NCBI RefSeq assembly: GCF_900547205.1
Contig: NZ_URFY01000016.1
Coordinates: 1-64,000, forward strand
Length of the DNA stretch: 64,000 nt
Origin: an uncultured Bacteroides sp.
GTDB lineage: Bacteria; Bacteroidota; Bacteroidia; Bacteroidales; Bacteroidaceae
Direction: 5' to 3'
The notes beneath the pieces were generated by a model that searched no databases, was not told the DNA's origin, and saw only the letters and a list, made by a program, of their open reading frames with translations. This document shows positions 1 to 6,893 of this stretch, one piece after another; position 1 is the first letter of the stretch, and every line of letters starts with the position of its first letter. The position numbers were made by a program, and so were the translations under genes.

Positions 1-116
1 CTATGTTCCTAATAATCAAAAGAATAATTTTAATCTTATATCGAACTCACGTTAAATAATGCAGGTTAATATCAACCTGCATATATGATGTTTTTCCAAG
101 AAGAGACAGCTTTCCT

Positions 117-551
117 TTACGCCCGCCCCGTATGTCCGAAGCCACCAGCTCCCCGTTCCGTTTCATCCAGCACTTCCACCTGTTGCCATTCGGCTTGTTC
201 ATGCCTTGCTATCACCATCTGAGCAATCCGCTCGCCATCTTCTATCACAAAAACTTCGGATGAAAGATTGACTAAGATGATACAAATCTCTCCACGATAA
301 TCAGCATCTATCGTTCCCGGTGAATTGAGAACAGTGATACCTTTCTTTATAGCCAGCCCGCTACGAGGACGGATTTGTGCTTCAAATCCTTGCGGAAGGG
401 CAATGTATAATCCGGTGGGCACTAAGCAACGCTGCAACGGCTCCAATGTAATAGGTTCCGAAAGATTGGCACGGATATCCATCCCGGCAGATAACTCAGT
501 GGCATAAGCCGGAAGCGGATGCTTCGATTTATTGATAACTTGAATATTCAT
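117..551 (-). CDS. dut: dUTP diphosphatase (dUTPase)
   Basis: Hydrolyses dUTP to dUMP and pyrophosphate, keeping uracil out of DNA and feeding dTMP synthesis; soluble homotrimer. All five trimeric dUTPase motifs are visible in order: AGMDIRA (about residues 22-28), RPRSGLA (61-67), GTIDADYRGEI with the catalytic Asp (79-89), RIAQMVIAR (107-115) and the C-terminal glycine-rich RGAGGFGHTG (132-141) that closes over the active site. At 144 residues it has the normal family length. It is divergent from dgt across a 125-bp gap, so two nucleotide-pool sanitation genes sit head to head. Identification is secure. Confidence 0.97.
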   Translation of the reverse strand: MNIQVINKSKHPLPAYATELSAGMDIRANLSEPITLEPLQRCLVPTGLYIALPQGFEAQIRPRSGLAIKKGITVLNSPGTIDADYRGEICIILVNLSSEVFVIEDGERIAQMVIARHEQAEWQQVEVLDETERGAGGFGHTGRA

Positions 552-676
552 AAATACACTTTTACTATATTAGCGGGCGAAAATACGCATTTTGAACTGA
601 AATTTAGTTAAGTTTGCAGTTAATTATAAATAATGTGTCAATGCGTTATAATAAGCACATTGAAAAACTACTCACT
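552..676. promoter_or_regulatory. Divergent dut/dgt promoter region
   Basis: On the plus strand, TTTG at about 591 and TAAGTTTG at about 610-617 resemble the Bacteroides -33 and -7 boxes, although the 15-16 bp spacing is short. Transcription from here would begin near 624, which excludes a TTG start at 614 and supports the ATG at 677 for dgt. On the minus strand only a weak -7 (TATTTTCG, 578-585) is visible for dut. Confidence 0.4.
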
Positions 677-2020
677 ATGAATTGGAACCAATTAATATCG
701 GCTAAACGTTTCGGAATGGAAGAATTTCACGAACCGCGCCAAGAGAATCGTTCGGAGTTTCAACGGGACTATGACCGCCTTATATTCTCCGCCCCCTTCC
801 GCCGCCTACAGAATAAGACACAAGTTTTCCCTCTACCGGGCAGCATCTTCGTGCACAACCGGCTCACGCATAGCCTTGAAGTCTCCTGTGTAGGCCGCTC
901 TTTGGGAAATGATGTCGCCAAAGCTATCCTGAAACGCCAACCGGAACTTCAGGAATCCTTTCTGCCAGAAATCGGCTCTATCGTATCTGCCGCCTGCCTG
1001 GCACACGACCTCGGCAACCCTCCTTTCGGACATTCCGGCGAACGCGCCATCTCCACCTTCTTTTCTGAAGGAAAAGGACAATTCTTAAAAGAGAAACAAC
1101 CCAGTGGCGAGCAACTTTCTCCGATGGAATGGGAAGATTTGACACATTTCGAAGGAAACGCGAATGCTTTCCGACTGCTGACACACCAATTTGAAGGACG
1201 TCGGAAAGGCGGATTTGCAATGACTTATACAACGCTCGCTTCTATCGTGAAATACCCCTTTTCGTCGAGCCTTGCCGGAAAGAAATCTAAGTTCGGCTTC
1301 TTCGTCAGCGAAGAGGACAGTTTCCAGCGAATCGCCACCGAACTGGGACTTACCCTGCTGAACAAGCACCCACTGAAATACGCCCGCCATCCACTAGTTT
1401 ATCTCGTAGAAGCGGCAGACGACATCTGCTACCAGATGATGGATATAGAAGACGCCCACAAATTGAAGATTCTCACCACCGAAGAAACCAAAGCGTTGCT
1501 CATGTCCTACTTCACCGAAGAACGGCAGGCGCATATCCGCAAAACGTTCCATATCGTTAGTGATACCAACGAACAGATTGCCTATTTACGTTCTTCCGTT
1601 ATCGGGCTATTGATACGTGAATGCACCCGTGTTTTCCTCGAACACGAACAGGAGATTCTTGCCGGCACGTTTGAAGGAGCACTCATCAAGCACATTTCCG
1701 AACTTCCCGCAAATGCCTACAAGCATTGTTGCGAAGTTTCCATAAAGAAGATTTACCGTTCAAGGGACGTACTGGATATCGAACTGGCGGGTTTTCGTGT
1801 CATCAGCACATTGCTCGAGCTGATGGTAGATGCTGTCACTTCCCCCGAAAAGGCTTACTCAGAATTACTGATTAACCGTGTGTCGAACCAGTATAATATA
1901 AAAGCGCCTGCACTCTACGAAAGAATACAGGCAGTATTAGATTATGTATCGGGAATGACCGACGTCTTTGCACTCGACCTCTATCGAAAGATTAACGGCA
2001 ACAGTCTGCCTGCGGTGTAA
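677..2020 (+). CDS. dgt: Deoxyguanosinetriphosphate triphosphohydrolase-like protein
   Basis: HD-domain dNTP triphosphohydrolase, which cleaves dGTP (or other dNTPs) to deoxynucleoside and triphosphate. The metal-binding HD signature is seen in ACLAHDLGNPPFGHSGE, with the preceding His in RLTHSLEVS; the N-terminal PFRRLQNKTQVFPL segment is typical of the family. The ATG at 677 gives 447 residues starting MNWNQLISAKRFG. The frame is open upstream to a TTG at 614, but that extension is low quality and lies over the likely promoter. The 3' end overlaps the 3' end of glsB by 29 bp, tail to tail. Substrate preference cannot be read from sequence. Confidence 0.93.
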   Translation: MNWNQLISAKRFGMEEFHEPRQENRSEFQRDYDRLIFSAPFRRLQNKTQVFPLPGSIFVHNRLTHSLEVSCVGRSLGNDVAKAILKRQPELQESFLPEIGSIVSAACLAHDLGNPPFGHSGERAISTFFSEGKGQFLKEKQPSGEQLSPMEWEDLTHFEGNANAFRLLTHQFEGRRKGGFAMTYTTLASIVKYPFSSSLAGKKSKFGFFVSEEDSFQRIATELGLTLLNKHPLKYARHPLVYLVEAADDICYQMMDIEDAHKLKILTTEETKALLMSYFTEERQAHIRKTFHIVSDTNEQIAYLRSSVIGLLIRECTRVFLEHEQEILAGTFEGALIKHISELPANAYKHCCEVSIKKIYRSRDVLDIELAGFRVISTLLELMVDAVTSPEKAYSELLINRVSNQYNIKAPALYERIQAVLDYVSGMTDVFALDLYRKINGNSLPAV

Positions 2021-3002
2021 CCACCTTGGGAGTAAACGCCTCATCATCCTCACTCATTTTCAGCGCATCCGGATGGCTCTCTATAAACGTCTGGATGTGT
2101 CTGATTCGCTTATCTTCCAGAATTTCATCTACGGCAATCAGGATTCCGGTTTCTTCCACGTCACCAAACTCGTAGTTGATAGCCGTGCCAAACATACGCA
2201 TCGTAGGACTCAAACTCATGTAAGCATTCACCAACGGAGGAATATTATACCCCAACTTACGAATCTCGCTATTCAGAATCTTATAATCCTCTTTAAATGA
2301 ATTTTGGCAGAACAACGATTGCAGTTCTTCATCAGAGGTTTCAGGTATTAACGGGTCTATAGGAGTCACCAGTTCGTCTTTATCGCAGAAGTGCTTTCTG
2401 AGGAAATAAAGAATCATATCGCGCCCGCGACGATGGTAACTGGGATACATGGTCACCTTGCCAAAGAAATATTTCACGTTCGGCATCACCACCGTCAATG
2501 CGCCCAGACCGTCCCACAGATTATCCAGGGCAAACAGCCCTTTGCTTCCGGCACGGGTAGACTGGTACTCGAGCGTCACGAACGAACGCCCCAACTCAAT
2601 GGTCTGCGGCAAATATTCTTCAATGAAATTATCAGAGAAATGGAACATATGGGAAGTAGCCAGAATAGGAGCACCTTTCTCGTCGAAGCGCACGTCCGTC
2701 CCTAGCAAATACCGATAGCCGCCCAAGATTTCTTCTGCCTCCGGATTCCATACGATCAACTGCTTATAAGGATGTTCCATCGTATCGTATTCGTCTATAT
2801 CCATAGACATTCCTGTCCCTCCACCGGCAGCACGGAAAGCTATTTCACGCAGACGACCAATCTCTCTCATCACATTAGGAGCATTCTGATGAGTAATAAT
2901 ATATATCTGATTATTACTCTTATTAGTCATTCGCAAGCGTCTATCTTCCGTCAGTTCTGCCTTCAGCAGTTCTTTGCTTATCGGTTCAATAATCTCTTCC
3001 AT
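1992..3002 (-). CDS. glsB: Glycine N-acyltransferase GlsB (hemolysin/GNAT-like)
   Basis: Acyl-ACP-dependent N-acyltransferase of the OlsB/hemolysin-like GNAT superfamily. In Bacteroides this protein makes N-acyl-glycine (commendamide), the first step to glycine lipids that help cells survive stress and colonise the gut (established for B. thetaiotaomicron). The 336-residue protein carries the family landmarks LREIAFRAAGGGTG (about residues 50-63), the following DIDEYD segment, and ELGRSFVTLEYQ (about 137-148). It lies 26 bp after glsA on the same strand, the gene pair known for this pathway. The identity rests on recognising the family and the pairing; exact activity is inferred. Confidence 0.88.
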   Translation of the reverse strand: MEEIIEPISKELLKAELTEDRRLRMTNKSNNQIYIITHQNAPNVMREIGRLREIAFRAAGGGTGMSMDIDEYDTMEHPYKQLIVWNPEAEEILGGYRYLLGTDVRFDEKGAPILATSHMFHFSDNFIEEYLPQTIELGRSFVTLEYQSTRAGSKGLFALDNLWDGLGALTVVMPNVKYFFGKVTMYPSYHRRGRDMILYFLRKHFCDKDELVTPIDPLIPETSDEELQSLFCQNSFKEDYKILNSEIRKLGYNIPPLVNAYMSLSPTMRMFGTAINYEFGDVEETGILIAVDEILEDKRIRHIQTFIESHPDALKMSEDDEAFTPKVVTPQADCCR

Positions 3003-3028
3003 ATTCCTTATTATAGTTGTTCTTTCAA

Positions 3029-3847
3029 TTACAATTTATATACTATATCCTTCACATACTGGGCCCATTGAGCAGGAGTCTTTGACTTATCGAAGGTCTG
3101 CCAGGGGATAGGCTTGCCAAAGGTGACGGTAAAAGTTTTGTGGCGGTTCTTCAGCATTTCATCGGCCAAGTATAGCATGGCGATGTTGAACTTAATACCC
3201 AGAGTCTTGCAGGCATTTGCCAGATTATAGAAGAAATCGGAGTTCCGTCCTTCAAAATGCACAGGTATTACATCACGTTTTGCTTGCACGCTTTTCACGA
3301 TAAATGTTTTTTTCCATTCCAGGTCGCGGATGACACCATTCTGGCGACGCGAACAAAGTCCGGCAGGAAACATAATGAGCTGGTCGTCCGATTTGAATCC
3401 GGCTTCCACCATCCGCGGGAAGTCTTTCGCTTGCTTTCCTGTCTTATTAATAGGTATGCAGAGCGGAGCCAATCCACGCAGGTTCATCAACAAATCGTTT
3501 ACCAGGTATTTCACTTTTCCATTGTAATGGCTTCCCAGGATATAGCCCAGCGCAACACCGTCCTGTCCGCCCAGCGGATGATTGGAAACAAAAGTATACA
3601 GACCGTCAGCAGGCAGATTTTCAAGACCTTTGAGTTCTACCTTAGCATCCAGAAAGTCCATACACGCCTCCAAGAAGTCCACCCCTATCCTATCTTTCGA
3701 TTCTGTCAGGAATATGTTCAATTCGTCCTGATGGACAATCCTTTTCAGATATGAAATCACAAACTTGGGGATGTACTTATACTGCTTCGGAGCTTTCGTC
3801 CGAAGTATCTTATCAACATCAATTAAAAATAAAGAGTCATCAGTCAT
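3029..3847 (-). CDS. glsA: Glycine-lipid O-acyltransferase GlsA (PlsC-like)
   Basis: Lysophospholipid acyltransferase-like enzyme that esterifies the 3-hydroxy group of N-acyl-glycine to give the diacylated glycine lipid. The NHPLGG box (family HxxxxD-type region) is seen in FVSNHPLGGQDG, and the second PlsC motif in MFPAGLCSRR. I chose the ATG at 3847 (MTDDSLFLIDVDK, 272 residues). The frame is open to 3973, but that extension runs through a good promoter (3872-3903) and reads as non-coding. The gene is followed after 26 bp by glsB, so the two are probably co-transcribed. Confidence 0.86.
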   Translation of the reverse strand: MTDDSLFLIDVDKILRTKAPKQYKYIPKFVISYLKRIVHQDELNIFLTESKDRIGVDFLEACMDFLDAKVELKGLENLPADGLYTFVSNHPLGGQDGVALGYILGSHYNGKVKYLVNDLLMNLRGLAPLCIPINKTGKQAKDFPRMVEAGFKSDDQLIMFPAGLCSRRQNGVIRDLEWKKTFIVKSVQAKRDVIPVHFEGRNSDFFYNLANACKTLGIKFNIAMLYLADEMLKNRHKTFTVTFGKPIPWQTFDKSKTPAQWAQYVKDIVYKL

Positions 3848-3871
3848 TCTTTTCAAATAAAAATGATGGCA

Positions 3872-3903
3872 CAAAATTAACGGTTCTTTTTTATTAATCG
3901 CAA
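3872..3903 (-). promoter_or_regulatory. Promoter for glsA-glsB
   Basis: Read on the minus strand, TAATTTTG (3872-3879) matches the Bacteroides -7 consensus TAnnTTTG, and TTG at 3901-3903 lies 21 bp upstream at the -33 position. Transcription would start just before the chosen glsA start at 3847. Confidence 0.55.
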
Positions 3904-4030
3904 TAATTTGGTAGAAAATGCAGCATTTAAGTTGAAGATGATAAAAAAACACCACCCAAAAACTATCAATCATGACCCGAAATCTATCTGCGGTTAGTTT
4001 TCGGGCTAAAGTAGGTCTGTTTTTCCCCCA

Positions 4031-4058
4031 TTGAAATCAAAAATAAGCCGTAAACTTG
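4031..4058 (+). promoter_or_regulatory. Possible promoter for the ECF sigma gene
   Basis: TTGA at 4031-4034 and TAAACTTG at 4051-4058 resemble the Bacteroides -33/-7 boxes with 16 bp between. They lie about 50 bp before the sigma gene. The match is imperfect (C in place of the first T of TTTG). Confidence 0.35.
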
Positions 4059-4107
4059 CAACATCGAAATTTACAAACGAGTATTAATCACTTAAAAGCA
4101 ACACGAT

Positions 4108-4611
4108 ATGAAAAGTTTAAGCTTCAGAAAAGACTTAGTTGGAGTACAAGATGAGTTGCTCCGATTCGCTTATAAACTGACAACCGACCGCGAGGAAGCA
4201 AACGATTTGTTGCAGGAAACCTCATTAAAAGCACTTGATAACGAAGAAAAATATATGCCCGATACCAATTTCAAAGGATGGATATATACTATCATGCGCA
4301 ATATATTCATCAACAACTACCGTAAGGTAGTCCGCGACCAGACCTTTATCGATCACACCGATAACCTTTACCACCTGAATTTGCCGCTCGATATAAGTTC
4401 GGAGAGTATGGAAAAGGCTTACGACCTGAAAGAGATGAACCGTGTAGTAAACAAGCTCCCTAAAGAGTACAAAGTACCGTTTGCCATGCACGTGTCAGGG
4501 TTTAAGTATCGCGAAATTGCAGAGAGGCTAAAGCTTCCGCTTGGCACAGTGAAGAGCCGCATATTCTTCAGTCGCCAGAGATTGCAGGAAGAACTGAAAG
4601 ATTTTCGCTAG
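4108..4611 (+). CDS. ECF-type RNA polymerase sigma factor
   Basis: Group 4 sigma factor of 167 residues. Region 2 is seen from about residue 15 (LLRFAYKLTTDREEANDLLQET, with FKGWIYTIMRNIFINNYRK as the region 2.3/2.4 helix). Region 4 is seen from about residue 112 (VVNKLPKEYKVPFAMHVSGFKYREIAERL, then LPLGTVKSRIFFSRQRL as the -35 recognition helix). There is no anti-sigma gene next to it, so it may be controlled by its own synthesis or by a distant partner. It lies just upstream of the dcw operon, separated by a terminator and a repeat array. Its regulon is unknown. Confidence 0.92.
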   Translation: MKSLSFRKDLVGVQDELLRFAYKLTTDREEANDLLQETSLKALDNEEKYMPDTNFKGWIYTIMRNIFINNYRKVVRDQTFIDHTDNLYHLNLPLDISSESMEKAYDLKEMNRVVNKLPKEYKVPFAMHVSGFKYREIAERLKLPLGTVKSRIFFSRQRLQEELKDFR

Positions 4612-4676
4612 ACCTTAACTACATAACACGCCAATTTCAAAACAGATATTTTAAAGCGATTTTTTAGTTGTGAGAA

Positions 4677-4710
4677 AGGCAGGAGAGCAGTGATACTCTT
4701 CTGCCTTTTT
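4677..4710 (+). terminator. Rho-independent terminator after the ECF sigma gene
   Basis: AAGGCAGGAGAG pairs with CTCTTCTGCCTT (one G-T pair) around a short loop and is followed by TTTTTGTTGTT. Confidence 0.75.
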
Positions 4711-4812
4711 GTTGTTACAGGGATAGAAGCCTTGTTTTAGAAGGTATTATTAAGCTCCATTGCTAAGTTTACTTCACCATCTTGCACAGATAAGTCTCCG
4801 AAAACACATAAG

Positions 4813-4910
4813 TTTATTCGTATGACTATAGTTATACGCAAAGATAACTATAGTCTCTCTTGCGTATGACTATAGTTATACGCAAAGGAAACTATAGTCA
4901 TACGAATAAA
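4813..4910. repeat. 22-bp-period ACTATAGT palindrome array (array B)
   Basis: Within the 510-bp gap before mraZ. Four consecutive units of exactly 22 bp begin at 4821, 4843, 4865 and 4887, and each has the core ACTATAGT. Units 1 and 3 are identical (TATGACTATAGTTATACGC plus AAA). The array is bounded by a perfect 20-bp inverted repeat, TTTATTCGTATGACTATAGT at 4813-4832 and its complement at 4891-4910. The period and ACTnnAGT core are shared with arrays at 21.5, 35.9 and 56.2 kb. It is not a CRISPR array: repeats and gaps are too short. The rest of the gap is AT-rich and shows only the mraZ control region. Confidence 0.85.
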
Positions 4911-5067
4911 TTTATGCATTAAAAGTTGTTGGGTTATAGCTACCGGCTGAGTAATTTTACTACAAGCCGAAATAATCTTATAGTATCCTGCAACGCGTTT
5001 CATTTTCAAGCAAATAGACATTTAACAATCGGTTGAAAACTTATCTAAAAGTTTTTTAAGGAAAAAG

Positions 5068-5097
5068 GTGGGGAATTGTGGGGAATTTCATACTTTT
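5068..5097 (+). promoter_or_regulatory. MraZ operator and probable dcw promoter
   Basis: Two perfect tandem 10-bp repeats GTGGGGAATT (5068-5077 and 5078-5087) reproduce the known MraZ box design: GTGGG-type direct repeats spaced one helical turn. A -7-like TACTTTTA follows at 5090-5097, so bound MraZ would sit on the core promoter. This supports MraZ autorepression of the whole operon, as described in other bacteria. Confidence 0.8.
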
Positions 5098-5121
5098 ACG
5101 CTCTCTTATTATAATAAGGTA

Positions 5122-5592
5122 ATGATTCGTTTTTTAGGTAATATTGAAGCCAGGGCCGACGCCAAAGGAAGAGTGTTCATACCCGTTACCTTCAGAAAGC
5201 AGTTACAAGCCGCTTCTGAGGACAGGCTCATTATGCGTAAAGACGTATTTCAGGACTGTCTGACTCTTTACCCCGAGAGCGTGTGGAACGAGGAGCTGAA
5301 CGAGCTTCGGAGTAGGCTCAACAAATGGAACAGTAAGCACCAACTCATCTTCAGACAGTTTGTGAGCGACGTTGAGGTGGTGACACCCGACAACAACGGG
5401 CGCATATTAATCCCCAAACGGTATTTACAGATTTGCGATATCCACGGAGATGTGCGCTTTATAGGCATCGACAACAAGATAGAAATCTGGGCGAAAGAGC
5501 GGACGGAACAGCCGTTCATGTCTCCCAAAGAGTTTGGTGCAGCATTAGAAGAAATTATGAACGATGAAAATAGACAAGATGGAGAAAAATGA
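5122..5592 (+). CDS. mraZ: Transcriptional regulator MraZ
   Basis: DNA-binding regulator of the division and cell-wall cluster, with two SpoVT/AbrB-like (MraZ) repeats forming a ring oligomer. The first repeat is seen at about residues 5-50 (NIEARADAKGRVFIPVTFRKQL) and the second at about 80-125 (TPDNNGRILIPKRYLQI). The start is the ATG at 5122 (MIRFLGNIEARADAKGRV, 156 residues). An upstream in-frame start at 5068 lies inside the operator and can be excluded. It overlaps rsmH by 29 bp. It is the first gene of the operon and its own operator lies 35 bp upstream. Confidence 0.95.
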   Translation: MIRFLGNIEARADAKGRVFIPVTFRKQLQAASEDRLIMRKDVFQDCLTLYPESVWNEELNELRSRLNKWNSKHQLIFRQFVSDVEVVTPDNNGRILIPKRYLQICDIHGDVRFIGIDNKIEIWAKERTEQPFMSPKEFGAALEEIMNDENRQDGEK

Positions 5593-6493
5593 ATTGACAT
5601 ACCACGTACCGGTATTACTGAAAGAAAGCGTTGACGGAATGAATATTCGCCCGGACGGAACGTATGTAGACGTTACCTTCGGAGGGGCAGGACATTCGCG
5701 CGAGATTCTTTCACGCCTTGGAGAAGGCGGTCGCCTGCTGGGATTCGACCAGGACGAAGATGCCGAACGGAATATCGTCAACGACGCTCACTTCACCTTC
5801 GTGCGCAGTAACTTTCGCTACCTGCACAATTTTCTACGTTACCACGACATCGAACAGGTGGACGCTATTCTGGCTGACCTCGGCGTTTCATCTCACCACT
5901 TCGACGATAGCGAACGCGGCTTTTCATTCCGCTTCGACGGCGATTTGGATATGCGTATGAACAAGCGCGCCGGACTCACGGCAGCAGACATTCTCAATAC
6001 TTACGACGAAGAACGGCTGGCAGATATGTTCTATCTATACGGCGAACTGAAGAACAGCCGTAAACTGGCATCCTTCATCGTGAAAGCCCGAAGCGGAAAA
6101 TCCATCTGTACCATCGCCGAGTTTCTGGAGATTATCAAACCGCTCTTTGGCCGCGAACGCGAAAAGAAAGAGCTTGCCAAGGTATTCCAAGCACTACGCA
6201 TTGAAGTTAATCAGGAAATGGAGGCGCTGAAAGAGATGCTGCTTGCCGCCACCGAAGCATTAAAGCCCGGCGGCAGACTGGTAGTGATTACCTACCACTC
6301 GCTGGAGGACCGCATGGTGAAGAACATTATGAAAACAGGCAACGTGGAAGGGAAAGCCGAAAGTGATTTCTTCGGCAATCTGCAAACACCGTTCCGCCTA
6401 GTGAATAACAAAGTAATCGTTCCCGACCAGGCAGAAATCGAAAGAAATCCACGGTCGAGAAGCGCCAAATTACGAATTGCAGAGAAGAAATAA
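5564..6493 (+). CDS. rsmH: 16S rRNA (cytosine1402-N4)-methyltransferase
   Basis: SAM-dependent methylation of C1402 in the 16S rRNA decoding centre (formerly MraW). The SAM-binding glycine motif FGGAGHSREIL is at about residues 40-50; LGVSSHHFDDSERGFSF and VVITYHSLEDRMVKN are the other family signatures. It is 309 residues from the ATG at 5564; the second ATG at 5579 is equally possible and gives a 14-bp overlap with mraZ. mraZ-rsmH is the standard head of a dcw operon. Confidence 0.95.
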   Translation: MKIDKMEKNELTYHVPVLLKESVDGMNIRPDGTYVDVTFGGAGHSREILSRLGEGGRLLGFDQDEDAERNIVNDAHFTFVRSNFRYLHNFLRYHDIEQVDAILADLGVSSHHFDDSERGFSFRFDGDLDMRMNKRAGLTAADILNTYDEERLADMFYLYGELKNSRKLASFIVKARSGKSICTIAEFLEIIKPLFGREREKKELAKVFQALRIEVNQEMEALKEMLLAATEALKPGGRLVVITYHSLEDRMVKNIMKTGNVEGKAESDFFGNLQTPFRLVNNKVIVPDQAEIERNPRSRSAKLRIAEKK

Positions 6494-6501
6494 ACTGAGA
6501 T

Positions 6502-6858
6502 ATGGCAGAAGAAGCAGTAAACAAGAAAGCAGAAGAGGGCAAGAAGAGAAAACGCACCTCACTGAAAAGTATTCTGGGTGGAGACATTCTGGCTAACGAC
6601 TTTTTCCGTCGGCAGACGAAGCTGCTGGTGCTAATCATGGTATTCATCATCTTCTACATCCACAACCGCTATGCCAGCCAGCAGCAGCAGATTGAGATAG
6701 ACCGGTTGAAAAAAGAATTGATAGACATAAAATACGATGCACTGACCCGCAGCTCCGAACTGATGGAGAAGAGCCGACAATCGCGCATCGAAGATTATAT
6801 ATCAACTAAAGAAAGCGATTTGCAAACATCTACCCATCCTCCCTACCTTATTAAATAA
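6502..6858 (+). CDS. ftsL: FtsL-like division protein
   Basis: Small bitopic membrane protein of 118 residues. It has a basic cytoplasmic N-terminus (KKRKRTSLKSILGGD), one transmembrane segment at about residues 41-57 (LLVLIMVFIIFYIHNRY), then a heptad-like periplasmic coiled coil (QQQQIEIDRLKKELIDIKYD). This is the architecture of FtsL, which with FtsB and FtsQ activates FtsW/FtsI. Sequence identity in the family is low, so the call rests on position (between rsmH and ftsI) and topology. It follows rsmH after 8 bp. Confidence 0.85.
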   Translation: MAEEAVNKKAEEGKKRKRTSLKSILGGDILANDFFRRQTKLLVLIMVFIIFYIHNRYASQQQQIEIDRLKKELIDIKYDALTRSSELMEKSRQSRIEDYISTKESDLQTSTHPPYLIK

Positions 6859-6893
6859 GGGGAGAGTGGAGAGTTTTTTAAAGACAAAATACT

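Noticed and set aside
614..676. N-terminal extension of dgt from a TTG at 614.
   Set aside because: It overlaps the likely promoter; the ATG at 677 begins the conserved sequence.
3848..3973. N-terminal extension of glsA to 3973.
   Set aside because: The added residues are unlike the family and the DNA holds a good promoter pointing into the shorter gene.
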